The notes below the pieces were generated by a model. It made no database searches. It had not been told where the DNA came from and saw only the letters and a list, made by a program, of their open reading frames with translations. The position numbers and the translations under genes were made by a program. From the NCBI GenBank assembly GCA_964390445.1, contig CAYMJJ010000113.1, forward strand, positions 1 through 7,933: DNA of 7,933 bases, given 5' to 3'. The stretch comes from Anderseniella sp964390445. Its GTDB lineage: Bacteria > Pseudomonadota > Alphaproteobacteria > Rhizobiales > Aestuariivirgaceae. This document shows positions 1-6,457 of this stretch, piece after piece; the first letter of the stretch is position 1, and each line of letters opens with the position of its first letter.

Positions 1-2036
1 TTCACGTAGTTGAGGGCAGTTTTAAGGCGATCAAACGTCGCTGCGACGCCAATGTCCTGTTCGCGCATTGACAGGCTGTCCGGGTCGAACCGGGCCTGGT
101 AGCTGACCTTCCAGTGCTCGTCCGGCTGGAACCACACGGCGCCGACCAGATCGGAGTTGGTTCCGTTCAGGCCAGACCCGGCGACAAAACTGTTCTGCCC
201 GGCGATGTGATACGACTGGCCGAAGCTGGCGTTGAACGAACCGCCTTCCGGGAAGCCGAGAGTGTAGAGAAAACCGGCATTGATACGGGTGCCGCCTTCA
301 TAGCGGTCATTGCCGCTGAAGCGGTTTTCGAGGAACAGGTTGGTGGCCGTGTAGTTCAACGATATCGCGTCTTCGTTGCCCCACTTCGACAAGTCGCCTT
401 CGTTCTTCGAGGTGATGATCTGGGCAATCGGCGTCAGCACATGGGTGCCAAGCTGGTCCGACTTGGCCAGCGGCATGCGCATGTCAAGTCCGCCTGATGG
501 CAGGATACGGCCGTCTGTCTGCTGGCCCTGAAGCACCAGCGGCACCGAGTTGTCGATGCGTTGCGTGGGCACGTTGTCCGATACCAGCAGGTCGCCGCGC
601 ACCCTGGCGAACGGCGTGATGATGACGCCGGGATCAGTGACGATCTCCTTGCGCCAGTGCAACTGGCTCGTGGCGCGCAACTGGCGTGTGCCCTGCACCA
701 CGTCTAACGTCTGCGGATTGGTGTCGTAGGGCACCCACGCCATGTTGCGCACGAGCGCATACATGTCGGTGTTGAGACCCAGTTCACCGCCCAGCACGGG
801 GAAGTCGAACGTGTAGTCATGGCGGAAGTAGGGGGCAGCAGTCGGGAACGTATCCTGGTCGTCGGTCTGCAGCAGGCCCTGGAAGTTGTAGGCCCGTACG
901 GTCGTGTAGTTGCGGCCGTGAATTCCGTCCAGGTAGAGATAGCTTGCAATCTCGGTGCGCTCGTCAAAGTCGTATTCGCGGCCGAAGGTGTCATCCGACA
1001 CGATGGTGCCGTCCCAGCCCCATTGCCACCAGCGATTGATGTTGAACTTGCCTTGCGTCCGCAGCCAGCCGCGCCATTCCTCGTCACCCGGCGCTGGCCG
1101 TTGGTCAGGATTGAGCTGATAGGCACCGGCACCCTGGACCGAGTAGTAGCCGTTGGCGAGGCGATGGCGGAACTCTGCGCGCATCAGCGGACCTTGCTCG
1201 GTAGTCCACTTCGGCATCAGCGTCAGGTCCATGTTCGGCGCGATGTTCACGAAGTAGGGTTGTTCGTAGCCATAGCCGAACACCGACGAATGGCTGAACC
1301 GCGGGATCAGGAAGCCGGTGCGCCGGTTCACCGTCGGATCAGGGTGTGACAGGTAAGGCCAGTAGAACACCGGCACGCCGAGCAGCTCGAGGCGCGCATC
1401 GCGGTGATACAGCGTGCGTTCCTTCTCGTCGTGGGTGGTCTGCGAGGCAACCAGTTGCCAGGCGGGAGTGCCGGCATCAGTCACGCAGGTCCGGCAGCGT
1501 GTGTAGGTCGTGCGATCGTAGACGGTGAGGTAGCCGTCGCGGCGCTTGGCGTAGCTGGCGGTTACCACGGCCTCGTTGGTCAGCAGCAGCCGCAGGTGTT
1601 CGGCAAAGCCGTCGCGGAACCGGTTTTGCAGTTCGAGGACGTCCGCCTCGAGAATGTTGCCGCCCGGTTCGCGCAGCCGGATCTCGCCCTCGGCCCGCAT
1701 CGTGTCGGTGTCCTGGTTGTAGGTCACCCGCCGCGCAATGAGCACGTAGTTGCCGTAGGTCATCACCACGTTACCGGTGGCAACTGCAGTGTTGGCGCGA
1801 TCATCAAAAACGATCTGGTCCGCATCGACATCGACGCGGGTACCGCGCGGCGGCGTCTTGTCTTGGGGGGCTGTCGACGGAGCAGGAGCGATATCGAGGA
1901 AATCCTGCTGGTCGTAGACGAAGCTCTTCTCGAAATCCGACTTGACGGCGTGAGCTGTACCGGTGCCGGCAAGCAGAACCACCAGCAGGGCAACGAGCAT
2001 CCATGCATACGACCGCGCGACCGCCCACACGCTCAC
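1..2036 (-). CDS. lptD: LPS-assembly protein LptD (OstA/Imp), 3' end cut by window edge
   Basis: LptD is the outer-membrane beta-barrel that, with the lipoprotein LptE, inserts lipopolysaccharide into the outer leaflet. Minus-strand translation gives 678 unbroken residues from the chosen GTG; the frame stays open to base 1, so the end of the barrel is missing. Seen in order: a signal peptide with a hydrophobic core (MLVALLVVLLAG) ending in AHA, cleavage near residue 30; an OstA-like N-terminal domain about residues 67-137 (VDADQIVFDD, TGNVVMTYG); a CRTC pair at residues 181 and 184, where alphaproteobacterial LptDs commonly have CxxC; then the LptD barrel family region with GVPVFYWPYLSHPDPTVNRR and aromatic-rich strands. 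GTG at 2036 is preferred because the ATG at 2000 would begin inside the hydrophobic core with no charged residue ahead of it; neither has a clear Shine-Dalgarno. It is transcribed away from pepA. The family call is firm, the start is not. Confidence 0.93.
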   Translation of the reverse strand, partial: MSVWAVARSYAWMLVALLVVLLAGTGTAHAVKSDFEKSFVYDQQDFLDIAPAPSTAPQDKTPPRGTRVDVDADQIVFDDRANTAVATGNVVMTYGNYVLIARRVTYNQDTDTMRAEGEIRLREPGGNILEADVLELQNRFRDGFAEHLRLLLTNEAVVTASYAKRRDGYLTVYDRTTYTRCRTCVTDAGTPAWQLVASQTTHDEKERTLYHRDARLELLGVPVFYWPYLSHPDPTVNRRTGFLIPRFSHSSVFGYGYEQPYFVNIAPNMDLTLMPKWTTEQGPLMRAEFRHRLANGYYSVQGAGAYQLNPDQRPAPGDEEWRGWLRTQGKFNINRWWQWGWDGTIVSDDTFGREYDFDERTEIASYLYLDGIHGRNYTTVRAYNFQGLLQTDDQDTFPTAAPYFRHDYTFDFPVLGGELGLNTDMYALVRNMAWVPYDTNPQTLDVVQGTRQLRATSQLHWRKEIVTDPGVIITPFARVRGDLLVSDNVPTQRIDNSVPLVLQGQQTDGRILPSGGLDMRMPLAKSDQLGTHVLTPIAQIITSKNEGDLSKWGNEDAISLNYTATNLFLENRFSGNDRYEGGTRINAGFLYTLGFPEGGSFNASFGQSYHIAGQNSFVAGSGLNGTNSDLVGAVWFQPDEHWKVSYQARFDPDSLSMREQDIGVAATFDRLKTALNYV

Positions 2037-2057
2037 GTGTGTACGCGCGCGCGCGTG
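2034..2057. repeat. 24-bp perfectly alternating pyrimidine-purine tract (Z-DNA-prone), overlapping the lptD start
   Basis: From 2034 to 2057 every base alternates pyrimidine and purine without a break. The tract begins with the palindrome CACGTG (2034-2039) and contains the 14-bp perfect palindrome ACGCGCGCGCGCGT (2043-2056). Alternating CG/CA runs of this length are the classic type that can adopt left-handed Z-DNA under negative supercoiling; whether this one does so is inference. It lies exactly at the proposed GTG start of lptD and would form part of its leader. Confidence 0.8.
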
Positions 2058-2170
2058 AAGCGGAAAACCGCTCGCCCTTGCGTATTTCGGCGCTTTCGCT
2101 ATGCCGTTTCCCCTGTGATCAAGGCTGGATAGCGGCCCCTCAACCGCGACACAATCCAGCCAGCCAAACC

Positions 2171-2183
2171 CCTGCAATGCAGG
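2171..2183. promoter_or_regulatory. Perfect 13-bp palindrome, candidate operator
   Basis: CCTGCA (2171-2176), a central A (2177), then TGCAGG (2178-2183) make a perfect inverted repeat in the divergent lptD-pepA gap. The size and symmetry would suit a dimeric regulator acting on either gene. No factor is assigned, and the function is inference. Confidence 0.35.
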
Positions 2184-2259
2184 CAAACCGTACCGGCTGC
2201 GCCGATCAACCCGATGTTGCGCAGCCAACGAAAAACCGCCCGCATCAGATTGCCGTGCG

Positions 2260-2280
2260 GACATGCTTTTCAGACATGCT
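2260..2280. repeat. Direct repeat GACATGCT x2, 13-bp period
   Basis: GACATGCT occurs at 2260-2267 and again at 2273-2280, separated by TTTCA. The 13-bp centre-to-centre distance is not an exact helical turn. It could be paired half-sites just upstream of the candidate pepA promoter, or chance. Confidence 0.35.
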
Positions 2281-2314
2281 CACTTGTAGCCTGTTTTGCG
2301 CACTCAAGAGAAGG

Positions 2315-2345
2315 CCTTGACAAGACTTTTTTAAGTTTTTCAAGG
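2315..2345 (+). promoter_or_regulatory. Candidate pepA promoter with flanking 6-bp inverted repeat
   Basis: CTTGACA at 2316-2322 matches the sigma-70 type -35 consensus, within a local AT-rich stretch about 245 bases before the pepA start. No good TATAAT-like -10 is seen 16-18 bases downstream, so this is only a candidate. The same interval is bounded by CCTTGA (2315-2320) and TCAAGG (2340-2345), a perfect 6-bp inverted repeat around a T-rich core, which could instead be an operator or weak hairpin. Confidence 0.3.
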
Positions 2346-2554
2346 TGCTGATTCACGCCATTTCATCCGACAGTTAACCATTCATGAAGCGGCTGCGCCA
2401 GGCTGGTTGCAGCGGCCCTGCGCAGCCATTGCAACGGCCGGTTCGGGCGGTTACTAATGGGCAATCCCGCAGTGCGCTGGCGGCACCGTTTCGGGGCGGT
2501 TCCGCAACTGTCAGCACGTCTCAAGCCGAATCCCGGATCTCCCTCCGGTTGCCA

Positions 2555-2561
2555 AAGGAAG
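2555..2561 (+). promoter_or_regulatory. pepA ribosome binding site (AAGGAAG) that decides the start
   Basis: AAGGAAG lies 5 bases before the ATG at 2567. It supports that start over the in-frame ATG at 2384, which would add 61 residues without similarity to aminopeptidases. Confidence 0.75.
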
Positions 2562-2566
2562 ATTTC

Positions 2567-4054
2567 ATGAAAGTTTCGTTCTCCTCGTTCGCCTTGCCGA
2601 AATCCGGTGCCGTTGCTGTCCTGGTCGGTGAAGGCGGCAAACTCTCCGATGACGCCATGGCCGTCGATGAGGCGTGCGGCGGCGCCATTGCCAATGCGAT
2701 AAAGGTGGCAGGCTTCAAGGGCGAGAATGAGAAGACACTGGACGTCATCACGCCTTCCGGCAGCAAGGTTGACCGTGTGATCCTTGCCGGTACCGGCAAG
2801 CCGGGCGAACTTGATGCGACGCGGCTCGAATACGCTGGCGGCGCGCTGGCTGGTGCACTGCAGTCGGCCGGTCTGACGTCTGCAACGCTGGTGGCAAGCC
2901 TGCCGGCGTCCGGCAAGATCGAGGCAGCTGAAATCGCTGCGCGCATTGCCTCCGGCATTCGGTTGCGCGTCTATTCGTTCGAAAAATACAAGACCAAAAA
3001 GGCCAACTCGACCAAGCCTCTCGGCACGCTCAAGGTGTTGTGTGACAAGGCTGCCGATGCCCGCGCCCGCTATGCTGAATACGACGCTGTCGCGACCGGC
3101 GTGCACATTGCGCGCGACCTCGTCAACGAACCGGCGAACCACCTGACGCCGCAAAACTTCGCCAATGAAATCAAGAAGCTGAGCAAGCTTGGTCTGAAAG
3201 TCGAATTGCTCGACGAGAAGCAGATGAAGAAGCTCGGCATGGGTGCGCTGCTGGGTGTGGCGCAAGGCTCGCCAAACAAGCCGTTCCTGGTCGTGATGAA
3301 CTGGGAAGGTGGCAACAAGGGCGACAAGCCGGTCGCCTTCGTCGGCAAGGGCGTGACCTTCGACACCGGCGGTATTTCGATCAAGCCGGCCAGCGGCATG
3401 GAGGACATGAAGGGCGACATGGGCGGCGCTGCCTGCGTCACCGGGCTGATGGCTGCTCTTGCCGGCCGCAAGGCAAAGGTCAATGCGGTTGGCGTGGTGG
3501 GCCTGGTCGAGAACATGCCCGACGGGCTGGCGCAGCGGCCCGGCGACGTGGTCACCTCGATGTCGGGCCAGACCATCGCCGTGCTGAACACTGACGCAGA
3601 AGGCCGCCTCGTGCTGGCAGATGCGCTGTGGTACACGCAGAATCGCTTCAACCCGAAGTTCATGGTCAACCTTGCCACGCTGACGGGGGCGATCCTTGTG
3701 GCGCTGGGCAAGGAATTCGCCGGCCTGTTCTCGAATGACGACAAGCTGTCCGCCCAGCTTTCAACGGCGGGCCAGGCTACCCAGGAAAAGGTCTGGCGCC
3801 TGCCGCTGGCACCGGAATACGACAAACTGATCGACAGCGACATCGCCGACATGAAGAACATCGGCGGCCGTCACGCCGGTTCGATCACCGCCGGCCAGTT
3901 CCTGCAACGCTTCGTCAACGACGTGCCGTGGGCGCATCTTGACGTGGCTGGCATGGCGATGGACAGCAAGAAAACCCCGATCAACCAGTCATGGGGCGGC
4001 GGCTGGGGCGTGCGGCTTCTCGACCAACTCGTGCGCGACAAGTACGAAGACTGA
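2567..4054 (+). CDS. pepA: Leucyl aminopeptidase (cytosol aminopeptidase, M17 family)
   Basis: PepA is a hexameric cytosolic two-metal (Zn/Mn) aminopeptidase that removes N-terminal residues from peptides. The product has 495 residues, the usual length. The N-terminal domain (about 1-170) is followed by the M17 catalytic domain. The metal ligands and catalytic residues can be placed by motif: K261 and D266 in VGKGVTFDTGG, K273 in SIKPASGM, D284 in MKGDMGGAA, and D343, E345 and R347 in the family signature NTDAEGRLVLADAL. They sit at a constant offset of nine from E. coli PepA K270/D275/K282/D293/D352/E354/R356. In E. coli, PepA also binds DNA in carAB control and Xer recombination; nothing here shows whether that applies. 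The gene is monocistronic in appearance, divergent from lptD and convergent with the next gene after a 36-base gap. Confidence 0.97.
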   Translation: MKVSFSSFALPKSGAVAVLVGEGGKLSDDAMAVDEACGGAIANAIKVAGFKGENEKTLDVITPSGSKVDRVILAGTGKPGELDATRLEYAGGALAGALQSAGLTSATLVASLPASGKIEAAEIAARIASGIRLRVYSFEKYKTKKANSTKPLGTLKVLCDKAADARARYAEYDAVATGVHIARDLVNEPANHLTPQNFANEIKKLSKLGLKVELLDEKQMKKLGMGALLGVAQGSPNKPFLVVMNWEGGNKGDKPVAFVGKGVTFDTGGISIKPASGMEDMKGDMGGAACVTGLMAALAGRKAKVNAVGVVGLVENMPDGLAQRPGDVVTSMSGQTIAVLNTDAEGRLVLADALWYTQNRFNPKFMVNLATLTGAILVALGKEFAGLFSNDDKLSAQLSTAGQATQEKVWRLPLAPEYDKLIDSDIADMKNIGGRHAGSITAGQFLQRFVNDVPWAHLDVAGMAMDSKKTPINQSWGGGWGVRLLDQLVRDKYED

Positions 4055-4066
4055 CTCTTACGTCAG
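4051..4066 (+). terminator. Weak hairpin at the pepA stop codon
   Basis: CTGAC (4051-4055) and GTCAG (4062-4066) can pair around a 6-base loop and include the pepA TGA. No U-run follows, so this is a poor match to an intrinsic terminator. It is the only stem seen in the 36-base gap before the convergent gene. Confidence 0.2.
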
Positions 4067-4090
4067 GATAAACACTGCAAAAGCGCCGGG

Positions 4091-4546
4091 CTACTTGCGC
4101 AGGGCGGCGATGTAGGCCTGCACGGTGTGCTGATAATTGACCACGGCTTCCAGGCGTTCTGCTTCGGCGGCGTCGAACTCGTCCTTGCCGGCGCGTCCAC
4201 GCCTGACGTCGCGGCGCACCTTGCGTGCACGGTCCTCGGCGGCGCGGCGTTCACGCTCGACCCAGACGCGAATGGCTTCAAGCTCCTGTCTGGTGGCATC
4301 ATCGAGGTTGAGGCCCTTGTAGCTGAACCCGTTGAGCGGTTTTTCGCCACCGATCAGCGATGCGTCGCCAAACCATGGTGCGGGGCGGCACGCCTGGCCT
4401 TCCACGTTGATGTCAGCGCATGCACCCTTGCACATTTCCTCGATGGAGGGGCCGCAGCAATTGCATACACCGGCAGCCGCCGCAGGCAGCACGGATGCCG
4501 CCAGCATCACCATTGCTGCGAAAACCGGTTTCCACGATAGTGTCAT
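4091..4546 (-). CDS. Cysteine-rich exported protein of unknown function
   Basis: This 151-residue protein is not recognised. Residues 1-25 form a signal peptide (Lys6, hydrophobic 8-20, cleavage near the AAAA run at 22-25), so it should be periplasmic or exported. Six cysteines cluster right after it, at 28, 30, 31, 39, 43 and 53 (pattern CxCC-x7-C-x3-C-x9-C), suggesting disulfides or a metal site. From about 84 to 138 the sequence is highly charged and probably helical (ELEAIRVWVERERRAAEDRA), possibly coiled coil. GAGGG at 4556-4560 lies 9 bases before the ATG at 4546; a TTG one codon upstream is less likely. It opposes both flanking genes and separates pepA from holC. Base composition and codon use look like the neighbours. 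The gene call is likely right; the function is open. Confidence 0.78.
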   Translation of the reverse strand: MTLSWKPVFAAMVMLAASVLPAAAAGVCNCCGPSIEEMCKGACADINVEGQACRPAPWFGDASLIGGEKPLNGFSYKGLNLDDATRQELEAIRVWVERERRAAEDRARKVRRDVRRGRAGKDEFDAAEAERLEAVVNYQHTVQAYIAALRK

Positions 4547-4630
4547 CAATTCAAGCCCTCAAAGCCTGTTTCACCCGATCCGGACCACAGGTAACCATGC
4601 CGGGGCAGCCTTTGAACAGTCCATTTCTGC

Positions 4631-4659
4631 TTGACCACAGCACTCGTGCGGGGTTTGTC
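4631..4659 (+). promoter_or_regulatory. Candidate promoter for the holC operon
   Basis: TTGACC at 4631-4636 resembles a -35 box; 17 bases later TTTGTC (4654-4659) is a weak -10. It sits in the 127-base divergent gap just before holC. The position fits, but the -10 match is poor. Confidence 0.25.
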
Positions 4660-4673
4660 TGGCCGGTGAAACC

Positions 4674-5174
4674 ATGACCGAAGTCCTTTTCTATCATCTT
4701 GAGCGGGCGCGCTGCGAAGAGCTGTTGCCCGAACTTCTGCAGAAGACGCTGGAGCGCGGCTGGCGCGCCGTCGTGCAGTGCGCCGGCCCCGATCGGCTTG
4801 ACGAGATATCGCAGGCGATCTGGACCTGGCGTGACGACGCGTTCATTGCCCACGGCTGTGCCGCAGACGGCCATGCAGACCAGCAACCGGTCTGGCTGAC
4901 GCACGGGGATGACGCGCCCAACGGTGCGAAGGTCCGTTTCCTGCTGGATGGTGCACGCTGCGCCGACACGGGCGGCCTTGAGAAGCTGATGGTGCTGTTC
5001 GACGGTGCCGACGAGACGGCAGTTTCACAAGCCCGCACCTTGTGGAAGGAGGTCGTGGCAACGCCCGGCCTGAAAGCATTCTACTGGCGGCAGAACAATG
5101 AAGGCCGCTGGACCAAGCAGGCTGAAGGCGGCGGCGATACGTCACCGGCCGGGGCAGGAACATCACAGCCATGA
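4674..5174 (+). CDS. holC: DNA polymerase III subunit chi
   Basis: Chi is the clamp-loader accessory protein that contacts SSB, and in E. coli it pairs with psi; psi is generally not recognised in alphaproteobacteria. The 166-residue product shows the family pattern: VLFYHLE at 4-10, LLPELLQKTLERGWRAVV at 17-34, IWTWRDDAFIAHG at 49-61, QPVWL at 71-75, LMVLFDG at 105-111, then ARTLWKEV (120-127) and the closing YWRQNNEGRW (137-146). After this comes a Gly/Ala/Ser-rich tail of about 18 residues, making it slightly longer than the 147-residue E. coli protein. The start is the canonical family start; GGTGA before it is only a weak binding site. It heads a three-gene operon whose second gene overlaps its stop. 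Confidence 0.93.
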   Translation: MTEVLFYHLERARCEELLPELLQKTLERGWRAVVQCAGPDRLDEISQAIWTWRDDAFIAHGCAADGHADQQPVWLTHGDDAPNGAKVRFLLDGARCADTGGLEKLMVLFDGADETAVSQARTLWKEVVATPGLKAFYWRQNNEGRWTKQAEGGGDTSPAGAGTSQP

Positions 5175-5863
5175 CCACCTCCGATGACTTCTCGCAACGG
5201 CGCGCACAGGCCCGCCAGCGCACCGGCAGCCTGCAGGCCGAGGCGGAAGCGCGCGGCGAGCCGCTGGCGTGGTTTGACGAGGTCTACCAGAACGCAGCCG
5301 GCGACACGGCGCAGGTGCCGTGGGCCGACGAGGAACCGCACCCGGCGCTGGCCGAATGGATTGCCCGCTCCGGTGAAATCCACGAAGGCCGGTGCCTCGA
5401 CGTGGGCTGCGGGCTGGGCGACAATGCCGAGGCGCTGTCTGCTGCAGGCTACGAGGTGACCGCATTCGACCTGTCGCCCGCTGCGGTGGAGTGGGCCATG
5501 AAGCGCCATCCGCACAGCCGGGTTACCTACACCGCCGCGTCGCTGTTCGATCCGCCGGACGAGTGGCGCGGGGCATTTGACCTGGTGCACGAAACCTACA
5601 CCCTGCAGGCGCTGAAGGAGGCCCAGCAGACCCAGGCGTTTCCGTCACTTGCCAGTTTTGTGGCGCCGGGCGGCAAGCTGCTGGTGATCTGCCGTTCACG
5701 CGAGGAAGGCAGCGAGGTGACCGGTCCGCCATGGCCGCTGGCGCGCTCGCAGGTGATGACATTTGCCTCGCTCGGGCTGACCCCGCGCACCTTCCAGTCG
5801 ATCGTCGTGCGTGACGGCGACCGGGAAATCCCACACATTCGCGCCGTGTTCTCGCGCGACTGA
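5171..5863 (+). CDS. Class I SAM-dependent methyltransferase
   Basis: The 230-residue product has a Rossmann-type AdoMet fold. Motif I is LDVGCGLGD at 76-84; the acidic residue ending strand beta2 is D100 in VTAFDLSP; the strand beta4 region is GAFDLVHETYTLQAL at 135-149; PGGKLLVI at 166-173 follows the usual post-motif glycine turn. The N-terminus has WFDEVYQNAAGD and PWADEEPHPAL (34-60), reminiscent of thiopurine/halide-methyltransferase-like proteins, but the substrate cannot be assigned. Its ATG overlaps the holC stop as ATGA (5171-5174), implying translational coupling. No signal peptide is present, so it should be cytosolic. The family is confident; the function is unknown. Confidence 0.9.
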   Translation: MTTSDDFSQRRAQARQRTGSLQAEAEARGEPLAWFDEVYQNAAGDTAQVPWADEEPHPALAEWIARSGEIHEGRCLDVGCGLGDNAEALSAAGYEVTAFDLSPAAVEWAMKRHPHSRVTYTAASLFDPPDEWRGAFDLVHETYTLQALKEAQQTQAFPSLASFVAPGGKLLVICRSREEGSEVTGPPWPLARSQVMTFASLGLTPRTFQSIVVRDGDREIPHIRAVFSRD

Positions 5864-5888
5864 CTCCCACAATCACGGACCGGAAGCC

Positions 5889-6059
5889 ATGAGCGACAAA
5901 CTGCGATACCGCCTTCTGACCGGCAAGGACGACCGCGCGTTCTGCGAGCGCGTTTCGGCGGCGCTGGATGATGGTTACGAACTGTACGGCTCACCTTCAA
6001 TCACCCATAACGGCGAACACTGCGTCGTTGCCCAGGCGATTGTGCTGAAACAAGATTAA
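5889..6059 (+). CDS. DUF1737 domain-containing small protein
   Basis: The 56-residue product matches the pattern I recall for DUF1737: YRLLTGKDDRAFCERVSAAL, then GYELYGSPSITHNGEHCVVAQAIV. The conserved core is YxLLTG..D..FC..V..AL..G..LYGSP..T..G. The domain occupies nearly the whole protein and its function is not known. GGAAG at 5882-5886 precedes the ATG at 5889; an upstream in-frame start at 5811 would lie inside the methyltransferase and add an unrelated 26-residue extension. It follows the methyltransferase by 25 bases and is probably the last gene of the holC operon. Confidence 0.85.
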   Translation: MSDKLRYRLLTGKDDRAFCERVSAALDDGYELYGSPSITHNGEHCVVAQAIVLKQD

Positions 6060-6073
6060 GTCCATTTTTCAGT

Positions 6074-6110
6074 GTGTTGACCCATCTCGCCTGACTCAAT
6101 TCATCAACAC
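6074..6110. terminator. Inverted repeat between convergent operons, possible weak bidirectional terminator
   Basis: GTGTTGA (6074-6080) and TCAACAC (6104-6110) form a perfect 7-bp inverted repeat around a 23-base loop in the 44-base gap between the DUF1737 and Rap1a-like genes. It includes the TGA stop of the latter. A T-run (6065-6069) sits on the outer side, as an A-run after the stem in the minus-strand transcript. The long loop and the absence of a U-tract make termination uncertain. Confidence 0.25.
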
Positions 6111-6457
6111 GCATAGGCCGCCAGCAGCGCCTCGCGTATGGCAGGGGCCGCTGGCTGCTGTTGCAGTTCGGGCCGGCGCGCCAGATGCCGCGTAACGAGC
6201 TTCGAGAAATCTGCCGTGGACAAATTGCGCGGCATGCACAGCTTGTTCTCCATGCCCGGTTCCAGCATCATCGCGTCGGCCACCCCGGTGATGAAGCCGG
6301 CGCAGATGCCGTCATCGTAGCCGCCGCCGTGGGCCGAGTTGCAGAACTTCGACAATACCAGCGTGGTGAAGCGCGGCTTGCCCGTTTCAACGGCCAATGC
6401 GGGTGCGCTCAACGCCGTGACAGCAGCAAAGGAGATGGCGAGCAGGCGTCTAGTCAT
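6104..6457 (-). CDS. Exported Rap1a/Tai-like protein
   Basis: The 117-residue product has a signal peptide (RR at 3-4, hydrophobic core 5-17, cleavage near ALA at 20-22) and a mature region resembling the Rap1a/Tai family. The pattern seen is FCNS at 38-41, CAGFITGVADAM at 52-63, LCMP at 73-76, LVTRHLARRPEL at 87-98, and the terminal AALLAAYAC-like end (AL..AYAC). Cysteines at 39, 52, 74 and 117 would suit two disulfides. Rap1a of Serratia is a periplasmic immunity protein against a type VI secreted peptidoglycan amidase, but many homologues have no effector partner, and no effector is seen here. The ATG overlaps the end of the deacylase gene by 8 bases, so the two are probably co-translated. 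The gene ends with TGATGA. The family call rests on pattern memory. Confidence 0.75.
   Translation of the reverse strand: MTRRLLAISFAAVTALSAPALAVETGKPRFTTLVLSKFCNSAHGGGYDDGICAGFITGVADAMMLEPGMENKLCMPRNLSTADFSKLVTRHLARRPELQQQPAAPAIREALLAAYAC

Larger units (their letters stand above)
2037..2566. other. Divergent lptD-pepA intergenic region (530 bp)
   Basis: No convincing gene is present. The short open frames here (for example 2003-2320 on plus) have no ribosome binding site or recognisable product. This interval must carry promoters or leaders for both lptD (leftward) and pepA (rightward). Visible elements are the alternating tract at its left edge, a palindrome at 2171-2183, a GACATGCT direct repeat at 2260-2280, and an AT-rich segment around 2315-2345 that stands out against GC-rich surroundings. 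The 180-200 bases before pepA are GC-rich and in frame with it, but do not look like protein. Confidence 0.6.

Noticed and set aside
1404..2132. Long plus-strand open frame (242 codons) opposite lptD
   Set aside because: It is antisense to a clear LptD reading frame, resembles no family and is the usual third-position GC shadow. The plus-strand frames at 114-497 and 819-1349 are rejected on the same grounds.
2384..2566. In-frame 61-residue N-terminal extension of PepA from the ATG at 2384
   Set aside because: The extension does not look like aminopeptidase sequence. The ATG at 2567 has AAGGAAG before it and gives the normal 495-residue length.
2363..3861. Two long minus-strand open frames (2363-3265 and 3070-3861) opposite pepA
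   Set aside because: pepA is unmistakable in this interval with all catalytic residues. The antisense frames are low-complexity shadows without a binding site.
5811..5888. Upstream in-frame start for the DUF1737 protein
   Set aside because: It would lie largely inside the methyltransferase gene and add 26 residues outside the domain. The ATG at 5889 has its own GGAAG site.
6104..6457. A complete type VI effector-immunity module
   Set aside because: Only an immunity-like protein is seen. The coupled neighbour is a cytosolic deacylase, not an amidase effector, and there are no Hcp, VgrG or Tss genes.
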